Assembly: GCF_002234405.1 (NCBI RefSeq)
Contig: NZ_NMQT01000015.1
Span: 1 to 64,000, forward strand
Origin: Amycolatopsis thailandensis
Lineage (GTDB): Bacteria; Actinomycetota; Actinomycetes; Mycobacteriales; Pseudonocardiaceae
Length of the DNA: 64,000 bases
Direction of reading: 5' to 3'
The notes under the pieces were generated by a model that was not told the DNA's origin, did no database searches, and saw only the letters and a list, made by a program, of their open reading frames with translations. A program made the position numbers and the translations under genes. Of the stretch, positions 9,005-17,168 are shown one piece after another. Each line of letters starts with the position of its first letter. Position 1 is the stretch's first letter.

Positions 9005-9069
9005 CGCGTTTCGTCCTCTGAATGCGGTAGTTGGCGATACGAACTACCGCATTCAGAGGACGAAACGCG
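9005..9069. repeat. Perfect 28-bp inverted repeat, family C
   Basis: Arms 9005-9032 and 9042-9069 match perfectly around a 9-nt loop. The outer part CGTTTCGTCCTCT recurs at 52212-52278, and a half copy without a partner lies at 8963-8976, only 28 bases away. The element is between the start of purB (8943) and the end of the TetR gene (9087), that is, downstream of the TetR gene. No T-run follows on either strand. Confidence 0.88.
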
Positions 9070-9086
9070 TGTGGAAGAGGGTGGAG

Positions 9087-9680
9087 CTAGGCCAGGGCGG
9101 CCTGCAGCATCCGCGCGGCGGCGGCCCGCGGTTCCGGGTCGACCTCGATCAGCGCGTTGACCACGGCTCCGTCGACCAACGCGACCAGCCGCTCGAGCTC
9201 GGCGGCGTCCACCGGGGTGCCGGAGCGCGCGAAGATCTCGTGGAGCAGTTCGTACAGCTGCGCGGACAGCGTCCGCATCAACGGGCGAAGGTACGGACGG
9301 CGACCAGTGCCGACGAGCCGTTCGTAGCGCAGGAGGACCGCTTCGGCGTCGGCCTCGCGATCCGGACGGAGCGGCCCGAGGAGCATGTCCAGCACCAGGT
9401 CGACGGTGGCCTCGACACCACGGTTGCGGGTCGCCAGCTCTTCGAGGCGGTGCCGTCCGGTCTCCAGTTCCTGGTTCGCGTGGTGCTCGACGGCGGCGGT
9501 GACGAGTTCTTCGAGCGAATCGAAGTAGTACGTCGTCGAAGCCAGCGGCAGTCCGGCTCGTTCGGCGACCGCACGGTGCCGCACGGCGTCGAAACCGCCC
9601 TCGGCCAGCAGCGACGCGGCGGCCTCGATGAGCTCGGCACGGCGTCGCTCACCCTTCGGCGTGGTCGCGGCGGCGGTCAT
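9087..9680 (-). CDS. TetR-family transcriptional regulator
   Basis: A 197-residue repressor-type protein. The N-terminal helix-turn-helix is clear: RRAELIEAAASLLAEGGFDA, AVAERAGLPLASTTYYFDSL at residues about 37-56. The C-terminal helices form the ligand and dimer domain (DLVLDMLLGPLRPDREAD). It stands alone between purB and the sigma-factor pair, all on the same strand, so its target is not obvious. The family C inverted repeat lies 18 bases beyond its stop. The C-terminal part (HHANQELETGRHRLEELATR) resembles regulators found near biosynthetic loci, but I cannot name a ligand. Confidence 0.9.
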   Translation of the reverse strand: MTAAATTPKGERRRAELIEAAASLLAEGGFDAVRHRAVAERAGLPLASTTYYFDSLEELVTAAVEHHANQELETGRHRLEELATRNRGVEATVDLVLDMLLGPLRPDREADAEAVLLRYERLVGTGRRPYLRPLMRTLSAQLYELLHEIFARSGTPVDAAELERLVALVDGAVVNALIEVDPEPRAAAARMLQAALA

Positions 9681-9704
9681 GACGGGCCATTTTGCCAGGT
9701 GCTG

Positions 9705-10406
9705 TCAGTAGCGGGTCGCGAGCACGCCGACGAAGCCATCGACGTCGGTCTGGGAGAAAGCGGTCTTGCCTGAGCCGTCACCGAGGCTGACCACGATCAC
9801 CAGGGATCCCTTGGCGGTGGTCCGCCGCGCCTCGGCCGCCTCCGTGGGCATCACCGGGACGGACGAGCCCGCCGGGTAGACGGCGACGGAAACGGCGCCG
9901 CCCGGGACCTGGAACCCCGCGGACCTGGCTCCCGTCGAACAGATGTCGCCGGGCGTCGACTTGGCGACATCCACGGGGACCGGGAGCTCGCCAGCGAGGG
10001 CGGTGGCGAGCTCCCGGTCCACCTGGTCGCACCCGTAGGTGCCTTCGGCCGACAGCCGGCCGGTCTTCTCTGGCCCGTCGCCCCCCTGCTGAGGCGGCGG
10101 GTTCGAGAAGTTCGAGGACTCCCCGTCTTGAGGACGTACCGAGGCGGCTCCGGGTTGCTCCGGTGCCGCGGCTTCGTTGTCGGATTTGGCGGCGGACCCC
10201 ATCTGGAGCCCGGTTCCGCCGAGCACGCCGAACATGCCCACTCCGGCGAAGACCAAAACCAGCGCACTACAGGCCACCGCGATACCGTTTCGGCGTCGAG
10301 CGGTGGCGCGTTTGGAAGCACGGACGACGTCGGCCGTGTCGAAGGACGGCGACGGCGCGTCGCCGGGGGCGTCACGGAACAACGCCTTCAGGTCATTCTC
10401 GTCCAT
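9705..10406 (-). CDS. Single-pass membrane protein, probable anti-sigma partner
   Basis: A 233-residue protein with a cytoplasmic N-terminus (MDENDLKALFRDAPGDAPSPSFDTADVV), a basic stretch KRATARRRNG, one membrane span at about residues 42-64 (IAVACSALVLVFAGVGMFGV) and an outer region rich in Pro, Glu and Gln leading to a C-terminal domain with two cysteines. The layout is that of proteins encoded after SigE-type sigma factors in actinomycetes. Its ATG overlaps the sigma gene by 14 bases, with GGAGG upstream, so the pair is translationally coupled. No zinc anti-sigma HxxxCxxC motif is visible; the assignment rests on position and topology. Confidence 0.72.
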   Translation of the reverse strand: MDENDLKALFRDAPGDAPSPSFDTADVVRASKRATARRRNGIAVACSALVLVFAGVGMFGVLGGTGLQMGSAAKSDNEAAAPEQPGAASVRPQDGESSNFSNPPPQQGGDGPEKTGRLSAEGTYGCDQVDRELATALAGELPVPVDVAKSTPGDICSTGARSAGFQVPGGAVSVAVYPAGSSVPVMPTEAAEARRTTAKGSLVIVVSLGDGSGKTAFSQTDVDGFVGVLATRY

Positions 10407-10911
10407 CCCGTGCCACCTCCTCCTTCTCCATGACCTGCCTGAGGTTCGCCAGCCCGCGCGCGGTCTGGCTCTTCACGTTTCCTTCGCTGCAGCCGAGCAC
10501 CTTCGCCGCCGCGCCGACGTCCAGTCCTTCGAAGAACCGGAGCACCAGCACGGCCCGCTGCTTCGGGGGTACTTCGCGCAGCGCGGCCAGCAGGTCTTCC
10601 CTGGTGACGACCTGTTCGCCCAGGTCGAAGCCGTCCTGCGGCGGTTCGGGCAGCTCTTCGGTCTGCCACTCCCGTCGCCACGGCCGCCTCGACTCGTCGA
10701 TGACCGCCCTGACCAGCGTCTTCCGCACGTAGGCGTCGGTCGCCGCCCGTTCTCTGATCTTCTTCCACCTCCGGTGCAGCGCGACGAACGCCGTCTGCGC
10801 GAGGTCGTCCGCGCGATGCCAGTCACCGCAGAGCATGTACGCGGTCCTGCGCACGGAGTCCCGCTTCGCGGCGAAGTACTCCGCGAACTCTTGTTCGTCG
10901 CGCTGGTTCAC
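10393..10911 (-). CDS. SigE-family ECF RNA polymerase sigma factor
   Basis: A 172-residue group IV sigma factor. Region 2 is EFAEYFAAKRDSVRRTAYML with WHRADDLAQTAFVALHRRWK; region 4 is REVPPKQRAVLVLRFFEGLD followed by GAAAKVLGCSEGNVKSQTARGL near the C-terminus. I place the start at GTG 10911, preceded by GGAG at 11 bases, which gives the short length usual for the actinobacterial SigE family. A longer frame reaching 12642 is antisense to other genes. The following gene probably encodes its membrane regulator. The signal and regulon are unknown. Confidence 0.9.
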   Translation of the reverse strand: MNQRDEQEFAEYFAAKRDSVRRTAYMLCGDWHRADDLAQTAFVALHRRWKKIRERAATDAYVRKTLVRAVIDESRRPWRREWQTEELPEPPQDGFDLGEQVVTREDLLAALREVPPKQRAVLVLRFFEGLDVGAAAKVLGCSEGNVKSQTARGLANLRQVMEKEEVARDGRE

Positions 10912-11046
10912 GCGGGTTTTGTCTCCGCTCTTGCCTCGTCGGTGGGTAGGACGGAACCGGGGGCGTCCACGGTTGCATGAGCGGGCGTGGCGGACCAGCC
11001 GGGGAGGAGATTCATGGCGGGGCCGTCGATGTGATGTGATCGTACC

Positions 11047-12075
11047 GTGACCTCGCGCCCTCTCCCGTTGATCGATTTCCGCTCCGACACCGTGACCCGA
11101 CCGGACGACGTCATGCGCCAGGCCATGGCGAACGCCGAGGTCGGCGACAACGTCCTCGACGGCGACCCGACCATCGGCGCCCTCGAACAGCGCGCCGCGG
11201 AGCTCCTCGGCATGCCCGCGGCGCTCTGGACGCCGACCGGCACCATGGCGAACCTGATCGCGCTGTGCCTGCACCTCCAGCGCGGCGACAAGTTCCTCGC
11301 GCCGCGCGGCTCGCACGTGCTCACCGACGAACTCGGCTCCGCCGCCTGGCTCGCGGGCGGGATGCCCGAGCCGCTGGAGCACGACGCCGGTCCCGGACGG
11401 CCGACGCCGGAAACGCTTTCCGCCGCGATCGGCAACCCGCGCGGGCCGTACTACGCGCTGCGCACCCCGCTGCTGTGCCTGGAGAACACGCACAACTCGG
11501 CGGGCGGCGCGATCACCCCGCCGGACGAGCACGCCCAGCTGGTCGCGGTGGCGAAGGAGGCCGGGCTGACCGTGCACCTCGACGGCGCCCGACTCTGGCA
11601 CGCGGCGGTCGCGCTGGGGCTCCCGCCCGCGGCGCTCACGGTCGGCGTCGACACCGTTTCCGCCTGCTTCTCCAAGGGGCTCGGCGCGCCCGTCGGCTCG
11701 GTGGTCGCGGGCAGCCGCGAGTTCGTCGAGAAGGCGCGGCGGATGCGCCAGATGCTCGGCGGCGGCGTCCGCCAGGGCGGCGTGCTGGCCGCGGCCGGCC
11801 TGATCGCGCTGGACCGCATCGGCGACCTGGCCGAGGCCCACGAGAACGCGACCCGGCTCGCGGCGGGATTCGCCGAGCACGGCTGGGAGGTCAACCGGCC
11901 CGAGACCAACATCGTGCAGGTCACCGCGCCCGACCTCGAAGGCAGGCTGGCCTGGCTGACCGGTCTCGGGATCCAGACGCTGCCCAGTTCGGGCAAGATC
12001 AGGTTCGTGGCGCACCGGGACCTCTCCGCGGCGGACATCGAGGAAACCCTTCAACGCATCAAGACCGGGGGCTGA
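11047..12075 (+). CDS. Low-specificity L-threonine aldolase (PLP enzyme)
   Basis: A 342-residue fold-type I PLP enzyme that splits threonine or allo-threonine into glycine and acetaldehyde. It begins IDFRSDTVTRPDDVMRQAMA, the family start, and shows EVGDNVLDGDPTIGALE, TGTMANLIAL, LENTHNSAGGAI, VHLDGARLWHA and FSKGLGAPVGSVVAG near residue 210-224, where the lysine of SKGLGAPVG is the PLP lysine. GTG start at 11047. The HAD gene follows after 3 bases, so the two are one transcript. A short divergent region separates it from the sigma-factor gene. Confidence 0.94.
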   Translation: MTSRPLPLIDFRSDTVTRPDDVMRQAMANAEVGDNVLDGDPTIGALEQRAAELLGMPAALWTPTGTMANLIALCLHLQRGDKFLAPRGSHVLTDELGSAAWLAGGMPEPLEHDAGPGRPTPETLSAAIGNPRGPYYALRTPLLCLENTHNSAGGAITPPDEHAQLVAVAKEAGLTVHLDGARLWHAAVALGLPPAALTVGVDTVSACFSKGLGAPVGSVVAGSREFVEKARRMRQMLGGGVRQGGVLAAAGLIALDRIGDLAEAHENATRLAAGFAEHGWEVNRPETNIVQVTAPDLEGRLAWLTGLGIQTLPSSGKIRFVAHRDLSAADIEETLQRIKTGG

Positions 12076-12078
12076 CAC

Positions 12079-12669
12079 GTGAACTGGATCGTCTTCGACT
12101 ACGGCGACGTCATCAGCAAGCACACCGACGCGCTGCCGACCTTGGCCGAGGCCTTCGGCGCCGAACTCGCCGATTTCGAGCCGCATTACTGGGCCGAACG
12201 GGACCGGTACGACTCCGGCGGCTCGGACCTCGAGTACTGGCAGAGCGTCGGCCGCGCGCTGGATGTCCCGGTCGACAAGGCCTTCGCCGACGAACTGACC
12301 CGCATCGACGTCACCGGCTGGACACACCTCGAACCGGACGTGCTCGAACTGCTCGAAGGACTGCACGAGGCGGGCGCGGCGCTCGCGCTGCTCTCCAACG
12401 CGTCGTCGACCTTCGGTCGCTGGGTGCGCGAGCAGGAATGGTCGAACCTCTTCCGCGTGAAACTCTTTTCGGGCGACTTGGGCTGCATGAAGCCCGACGA
12501 GAAGATCTACCGGATCCTGCTCGCCGAACTCGGCGCCGAACCGGGCGACTGCCTGTTCTTCGACGACCGACAGTCCAATGTGGACGGAGCGCGGGCGGTC
12601 GGGATCAAGGCGGAACGCTGGGTCGGCGTGACAACAGCGCAATCCGCCTTCGGCTCTTCGGAGGAATAA
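12079..12669 (+). CDS. HAD-superfamily hydrolase
   Basis: A 196-residue cytosolic phosphatase-like protein. Motif I is FDYGDVI (nucleophile Asp8, with Gly in the acid/base slot, as in YihX and epoxide-hydrolase N-domains), motif II is LLSNAS near residue 114-119, motif III is CMKPDEKIY and motif IV is FFDDRQSNVDGARAVG. The helical cap lies between motifs I and II. GTG start at 12079, three bases after the aldolase stop. The replaced acid/base residue makes a weak or specialised phosphatase likely. Substrate not predictable. Confidence 0.88.
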   Translation: MNWIVFDYGDVISKHTDALPTLAEAFGAELADFEPHYWAERDRYDSGGSDLEYWQSVGRALDVPVDKAFADELTRIDVTGWTHLEPDVLELLEGLHEAGAALALLSNASSTFGRWVREQEWSNLFRVKLFSGDLGCMKPDEKIYRILLAELGAEPGDCLFFDDRQSNVDGARAVGIKAERWVGVTTAQSAFGSSEE

Positions 12670-12686
12670 TTCACCCTTACCGTTCG

Positions 12687-12710
12687 TCCGCTTACGCGCG
12701 GTTAAGCGGA
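12687..12710. promoter_or_regulatory. 8-bp inverted repeat between HAD and methyltransferase genes
   Basis: TCCGCTTA (12687-12694) and TAAGCGGA (12703-12710) are perfect inverse copies 8 bases apart. The position, 18 bases after the HAD stop and 48 before the methyltransferase ATG, fits either a weak terminator or an operator. No T-run follows. Confidence 0.4.
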
Positions 12711-12757
12711 TGACCTACGCTGGACTTCGTCCGAACCGATTCATCCGGTAGGTGCCC

Positions 12758-13579
12758 ATGTCAGCGGATCGACGCCCGTTCGTACCGGTCGATTTCGACC
12801 GGCCGAGCATCGCGCGGGTCTTCGACGCGCTCATGGGCGGCCAGGACAACTACGAGGCCGACAGGGTGGTGCTGCGCCAGATCCTGGAACTGGCGCCGGA
12901 ATCACAGGTGATGGCCAAGGAGGTCCGGCACTGGCTGGTCCGGACCGTGCGGTATCTGACCGACCGGGAAGGCATCGACCAGTTCCTCGACCTCGGCTCC
13001 GGCTTCCCGACCGTGGACAACACCCACCAGGTCGCGCAGCGGTACAACCCCGAGGCGCAGGTCGTCTACGTCGACAACGATCCGGTGGTCCAGGCGCACG
13101 GCCGCGCGATCCTCGCGGCGAACGACTTCGCGCACATGCTGGGCACCGACCTCGCCCAGCCGGCCGAGGTCATCGAGGAGCTCACCCACACCCACCGGCT
13201 CGACTTCGACCGGCCCGCCGCGCTGATCCTGTGCGCGATCGTGCACCACATCCAGGACCTCGACGAGGCGCGGAAGGTCGTCCGCGCCTACGTCGACGCG
13301 CTCGCGCCGGGCTCGTTCGTCGTACTGCTTCACCAGCACAACCCCGCCGACGGCTCCGAAGCGGCCGACGTCGCGACGTCGCTGGAAAAGCGCTTCAACG
13401 GCACGGGGCTGGACACGCTGTACCGCACGCGTGAGGAGATCGAGTCCCTGTTCGAGGGACTCGAACTCATGGAACCCGGGCTGACGTACCCGCATCTGTG
13501 GTGGCCGGACGGCCCGCGCTTCACCCCGCTTTCGCCCGTGAACTTCACGTCGCTCGGCGGGGTGGCGCGCAAGCCTTAA
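12758..13579 (+). CDS. S-adenosylmethionine-dependent methyltransferase, DUF574 family
   Basis: A 273-residue protein of the DUF574 family, which is expanded in actinomycetes. It has the typical opening DRPSIARVFDALMGGQDNYEADR, the SAM-binding FLDLGSGFPT at about residues 74-83, VVYVDNDPVVQAHGRAIL and ALILCAIVHHIQD. I prefer ATG 12758 to GTG 12752 because GGTAGG then has normal spacing. Substrates of this family are largely unknown. Its TAA stop and the TAA of the convergent small gene are both formed from TTAA at 13576-13579. Confidence 0.92.
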   Translation: MSADRRPFVPVDFDRPSIARVFDALMGGQDNYEADRVVLRQILELAPESQVMAKEVRHWLVRTVRYLTDREGIDQFLDLGSGFPTVDNTHQVAQRYNPEAQVVYVDNDPVVQAHGRAILAANDFAHMLGTDLAQPAEVIEELTHTHRLDFDRPAALILCAIVHHIQDLDEARKVVRAYVDALAPGSFVVLLHQHNPADGSEAADVATSLEKRFNGTGLDTLYRTREEIESLFEGLELMEPGLTYPHLWWPDGPRFTPLSPVNFTSLGGVARKP

Positions 13580-13761
13580 CGGCGGAGCTGCTTCGGGGTG
13601 CCCTTGCCCTTGATGGCGCCATAGGCGGCCGTGCCGAGGAAGACCGCGCCGCCGATGACGGCGATCCAAAAGACGGCCTTCACGAGGAAACCGAGCACGG
13701 ACCCGAGCACCATGAAGGCCACCCAAGCCAGAATCAGCCCGCCGACGATCTTCCAGAACAT
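13576..13761 (-). CDS. Small two-span membrane protein
   Basis: A 61-residue protein starting MFWKIVGGLILAWVAF, with two hydrophobic spans (about 4-24 and 27-46) and a basic tail GAIKGKGTPKQLRR. The ATG at 13761 has a strong GGAGG just upstream, better than an ATG 21 bases earlier. No family was recognised. It converges on the methyltransferase gene with a 4-base overlap in which TTAA supplies both stops. A role in membrane organisation is possible but not shown. Confidence 0.7.
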   Translation of the reverse strand: MFWKIVGGLILAWVAFMVLGSVLGFLVKAVFWIAVIGGAVFLGTAAYGAIKGKGTPKQLRR

Positions 13762-13853
13762 GGCATCCTCCGATTGCCTCACCGTGCCCGTGCGGGCCCG
13801 GTGAGTCCAGATTGTCAGGCCGAACCCGCGAGCGCCTTCATTCTGCCCAACGT

Positions 13854-15035
13854 TCAGGGTGAATTCGGGGTTCCCCCTGACGAGGTGAGCCAGTCGCCGA
13901 GCCTGCGGACCCCCTCATCGATGTCTTCGCGCGAGCCCGCGAAGGAGAACCGGACGAACCTGCCGCCGTCGACGGGGTCGAAGTCGATGCCGGGCGCGAT
14001 CGCGACGCCGGTCTCGGCGAGGAGGCGCTGACACCAGCTGAGGCTGTCGCTCGTGTACGCCGAGACGTCGGCGTAGGCGTAGAAGGCGCCTTCGGCCGGC
14101 GCGAGCTTGTCGATGCCTATGCCCTTGAGACCGTCGAAGAGCACGTCGCGGTTCTCGCGGTAGCGCTCGACGTGCCCGTCGGCCTCCGCGTACGACTCCT
14201 CGGTGAACGCGGCGGTCGCGGCGTGCTGGGAGACCGCGGGCGGGCAGATGGTGAAGTTGCCGGTCAGGACGTCGATCGCGCGGTGCAGCCGCTGGGGCGC
14301 GAGCATCCAGCCGAGCCGCCAGCCGGTCATCGCGAAGTACTTGGAGAACGAGCCGAGGACGAGCGCCTCGTCGCCGTACTGCCAGGCGCAGTCGAGCTCG
14401 CTGCCGTAGGAGATGCCGTGGTAGATCTCGTCGCTGATCAGCTGCACACCGTGTGACGCGCACCAGCCGCTGATCGCGGCGAGTTCACCCGGCGGCAGGA
14501 CGGTGCCGGTGGGATTGCTCGGGCTGGCCACGATGAGTCCCTTGATCGGCCCCAGTTCGTCGAGCAGCGCGACGGTCGGCTGGAAGTTCGTTTCGGGACC
14601 GGTGGCGAACTCGACGACCTCGCAGCCGAGCACCTTCAGCAGGTTGCGATAGGCCGGGTAGCCGGGGCGTGCCATCGCGACCCGGTCGCCCGCCTCGAAG
14701 GCGCTGAGGAACGAGAGCAGGAAGCCGCCGGACGAACCGGTCGTCACGATGACGTCCTGCGGGCTCACCTCGACCGGGTACGTGCGGTTGTAGTGCGCGG
14801 CGACGGCTTCGCGCAGTTCGGGGATGCCGAGTTGCTCGGTGTAGCCGAGGTTGTGGTCCTTCAGCGCCCGCTGGGCGGCTTCGAGCACCGGCCGCGGCGC
14901 CGGCGCGGACGGCTGCCCCGCGAGCAGGGGGACCAGATCGCCATGGCTGCGCTGCCGCGCCTGTGCCGCCGAAAGGACGTCCATGACGTGGAACGGCGGG
15001 ACGTCGGAGCGCGCGGCGGGACCGGGGAAAGACAT
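13854..15035 (-). CDS. PLP-dependent class I/II aminotransferase
   Basis: A 393-residue fold-type I aminotransferase. Seen are LGYTEQLGIPELREAVAAHY, TTGSSGGFLLSF (phosphate cup), ARPGYPAYRN, VASPSNPTGTVL with the PLP-contacting Asn, LISDEIYHGISY with the Asp and Tyr, and the Schiff-base lysine in GSFSKYFAMTGWRLGW at about residue 238. The C-terminal arginine for the substrate carboxylate is in FVRFSFAGS. ATG at 15035. Substrate unclear: it resembles broad aspartate/aromatic-type transaminases. It is not obviously in an operon. Confidence 0.93.
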   Translation of the reverse strand: MSFPGPAARSDVPPFHVMDVLSAAQARQRSHGDLVPLLAGQPSAPAPRPVLEAAQRALKDHNLGYTEQLGIPELREAVAAHYNRTYPVEVSPQDVIVTTGSSGGFLLSFLSAFEAGDRVAMARPGYPAYRNLLKVLGCEVVEFATGPETNFQPTVALLDELGPIKGLIVASPSNPTGTVLPPGELAAISGWCASHGVQLISDEIYHGISYGSELDCAWQYGDEALVLGSFSKYFAMTGWRLGWMLAPQRLHRAIDVLTGNFTICPPAVSQHAATAAFTEESYAEADGHVERYRENRDVLFDGLKGIGIDKLAPAEGAFYAYADVSAYTSDSLSWCQRLLAETGVAIAPGIDFDPVDGGRFVRFSFAGSREDIDEGVRRLGDWLTSSGGTPNSP

Positions 15036-15044
15036 GGGGTGAGG

Positions 15045-15152
15045 CTAACTCGACTTCGCCAGCAGAACCGAGAATCCGTCGAGGAGTCGTTGGAGGCCGA
15101 ACTCGAAGAGCGTGTCGAGGTCGTAGTCGAACGGGGCACGCGAGACGACACC
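15045..15152 (-). pseudogene. 3' remnant of a TetR-family regulator gene
   Basis: The reverse strand encodes VVSRAPFDYDLDTLFEFG and then LQRLLDGFSVLLAKSS before a TAG at 15045. That is the usual last helix of TetR regulators. No helix-turn-helix or start codon precedes it: upstream the frame runs into unrelated DNA at about 15150. It ends 10 bases from the aminotransferase start. I read it as the tail of a deleted regulator gene. Confidence 0.62.
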
Positions 15153-15277
15153 GGCGGTGGAAGCAGATCCAGTCGATGCGGGTGTCGCCGTATCTGCCGT
15201 TCCGGGACCGGATGATGAAGGCGGCCATGCGCCCGCTGACCGAGGCGGTGAACGCGTTGGCGCTGAAGGACTACTGA
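15152..15277 (+). pseudogene. 3' remnant of an unidentified gene, back-to-back with the TetR remnant
   Basis: The forward strand encodes RWKQIQSMRVSPYLPFRD and then RMMKAAMRPLTEAVNALALKDY before a TGA at 15275-15277. It reads like the C-terminus of a larger enzyme, possibly a flavoprotein, but I cannot identify it. There is no ribosome binding site. It begins where the TetR remnant ends, so a divergent pair probably lost both 5' halves in one deletion. A perfect 24-nt palindrome follows directly. Confidence 0.5.
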
Positions 15278-15300
15278 GTGCGGTGTCGCGACACCGCACT
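15277..15300 (+). terminator. Perfect 24-nt palindrome after the forward remnant
   Basis: Two exact 12-base halves (15277-15288 and 15289-15300) begin at the last base of the TGA. It looks like the terminator of the lost gene. The remaining 15301-15489 holds another hairpin (10-bp arms 15352-15361 and 15368-15377) and several copies of a CACGTGA / CACGCGAG motif related to the repeats at 60.6-61.1 kb. No gene is seen in that stretch. Confidence 0.6.
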
Positions 15301-15489
15301 CGGGGATCAGAGCCGTCACTCACGTGACTGAAGGCGGAACTCACGTGATCAGATGCCGCACACGAGAGTGCGGCATCCAGTCACGCGAGTTCCGTGGCTG
15401 ATCACAGGTGACGTCTGTGCGCGATCACCATCAGGAAGTGCGCACACCCGTGATCAGGCGGACGACACCCGTCGAAGAGGCATGAGGCG

Positions 15490-16605
15490 TCAGTACCCCT
15501 GGTACCCGCCGCCCCCGGCCATGGACTTCAGACCCGGGTGCCCCTCGAATCCGCCGTACCGCGAGAACGTGTACCGAACGCCCGCGATGATGTTGTCGAC
15601 CGGGTTGTAGATGTCGTCGTGCCCGGGCAGCTTGTGCGCGTTGAAGGTGGGGTCGATGCACTGCATCAGGCCCTTGGACGGCGTCCCCTTGGCCGCGTTG
15701 GAGTCCCAGTTGTTGATGGCGTTGGGGTTACCGCCGGACTCCTTCTCGATGATCGTCCAGATCTTCTGGATATCCGCGTCCGTCACCGGGATACCGGCGG
15801 CCTGAAGGATCTTGATGGCCTCTTGGATCCACTGCTGGACGTTGCCCGGCGGCGTCGTCGACGGCGGGCCGCCGCTCGGCCCGAGGCCGCCGCCCCCACC
15901 GCCACCGCCGCCGCCCCCTCCACCGCCGCCTCCGGCGTGGAGACCGCCGGTGCGCTTGGGGACGGTGCCGTCCTTGCCGGGCATCGGGACCTTGGAGTAG
16001 CCGCCGCCCTCGATGTCCTTCTTCATCAGCTCTTGCGACTTGCTGATGAGACCGTCGGCCTGAGTCAGCAACCCGGTCATGGTTTCAGTGGCCGAGCTGG
16101 CGGTCTTCTGGTTCGCGGTGTTCGCCGCGGTGATGATCTGTTCCGCGGTCGGATTCGGCGGCTGGATCTTTTTGTCCGGATCCGCCGCGTCGGCCGCTTG
16201 CTTACGAGCGGCCGCGACCTTTGGCGTCTCCGTGTCGATACACGTCTGAATGGTGGTCTGCGCCGTCTTGGCGGCGTCATCGATCTTGCCCTTGATATCG
16301 CTCAGCTGAACCTGGAGTTCACCCAGATCCTTGCTGATCTCCTCCAGGTGTCCCTTGACGCGGTCACCCGCGGAGGTGATCTGCTTGACGTAATCGAAGA
16401 AGGCGTCGGCGGCGGGGCCTTTCCAGACACCGCCGTTCAACGCGTCGGTCGACGACTTCAGCGAGGCACTGTGGTCGCCGGCCTGCGACGCGGCGGCATG
16501 GAACTGATCCGCGGCCTTCTGGATGACTTCGGGCTTGATGCCCTCGACCTGTTTGGCCTTTTCCGTGACCTGCGACCAGTTCGGTGGGAAGTCAATATCG
16601 CCCAC
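15490..16605 (-). CDS. Lytic transglycosylase-like protein with WXG100-like N-terminal domain
   Basis: A 371-residue protein. The N-terminal ~110 residues are helical and WXG100-like (GGVWKGPAADAFFDYV at about 59-74), as in substrates of type VII secretion. A central coiled region follows, then a run of about 17 glycines, then a C-terminal SLT domain with catalytic Glu in IEKESGGNPNAIN, KGLMQCIDPTF and IYNPVDNIIAGVRY. So it should cleave peptidoglycan outside the cell. No Sec signal is present, which fits type VII export. GTG start at 16605 with AGGGGG. A WXG-like gene lies just upstream. Confidence 0.9.
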   Translation of the reverse strand: MGDIDFPPNWSQVTEKAKQVEGIKPEVIQKAADQFHAAASQAGDHSASLKSSTDALNGGVWKGPAADAFFDYVKQITSAGDRVKGHLEEISKDLGELQVQLSDIKGKIDDAAKTAQTTIQTCIDTETPKVAAARKQAADAADPDKKIQPPNPTAEQIITAANTANQKTASSATETMTGLLTQADGLISKSQELMKKDIEGGGYSKVPMPGKDGTVPKRTGGLHAGGGGGGGGGGGGGGGGLGPSGGPPSTTPPGNVQQWIQEAIKILQAAGIPVTDADIQKIWTIIEKESGGNPNAINNWDSNAAKGTPSKGLMQCIDPTFNAHKLPGHDDIYNPVDNIIAGVRYTFSRYGGFEGHPGLKSMAGGGGYQGY

Positions 16606-16650
16606 AACGCCCCCTAGAAATCAGGCCCACCGGGGCCGGCTTTCGCGTGC

Positions 16651-16968
16651 TCACTGCTTGCCGTGCTCGTGCAGCTTCAGATTGTCGACATGCACGGCTT
16701 CGGTCTCCTGGATCAGGCCCGCGGCCTTCCGCAACACGAAGGCCGTGGCCTCCATCAACTTTCCGGCGGAATCGAACTCGGTGTGGACACCGTCCTTGAA
16801 CGAACCCACCGCGCCGTGGACGTCACCCGAGCCGCCCATCGTTCCGAACGGGCTTTCCTTCTCGTCATCGACGCCGGTGACCTGCTTCTTGGACTTCTCG
16901 AACTCGTCCTTGAGCCTCTCCACCTGACCGGCGGCGATCCCCATCGACTCCGGGTCGTACACAGGCAC
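16651..16968 (-). CDS. Small helical WXG100/ESX-like protein
   Basis: A 105-residue protein beginning MPVYDPESMGIAAGQVERLK. It is helical with a polar turn (DEKESPFGTMGGSGDVHG) in the middle and a long C-terminal helix, the outline of ESX secretion-associated small proteins. No exact WXG is present; GTMGG sits at the turn. It precedes the transglycosylase gene by 45 bases on the same strand, so they are probably co-expressed and may dimerise. GTG start at 16968 with AAGGGG upstream. The kinase gene is divergent 200 bases away. Confidence 0.75.
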   Translation of the reverse strand: MPVYDPESMGIAAGQVERLKDEFEKSKKQVTGVDDEKESPFGTMGGSGDVHGAVGSFKDGVHTEFDSAGKLMEATAFVLRKAAGLIQETEAVHVDNLKLHEHGKQ

Positions 16969-17168
16969 GGTTCGTCATCCCCTTCACCGCAACACGGAAA
17001 ACCTTGCGTCCGCCCGATCAGACGCGCGGCCGATCAGGACGGTTCCCGCGCATACTGTAAGACCTCGACAGCGGGCCGTGTGCGCATCCACGCCAACTTC
17101 CACCCCGCCGACAATCATGCGACGCCCCGGACACGCTTTGTAGCATGCCACCGGGGAGGTAAGACTTC

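Noticed and set aside
10393..12642. A 749-codon reverse open frame running from the sigma factor through the threonine aldolase and HAD genes
   Set aside because: Only the last 172 codons match a sigma factor. The rest is antisense to two well-supported genes.
12687..12710. Promoter with extended -10 for the methyltransferase
   Set aside because: No convincing -35/-10 pair; only the inverted repeat is supported.
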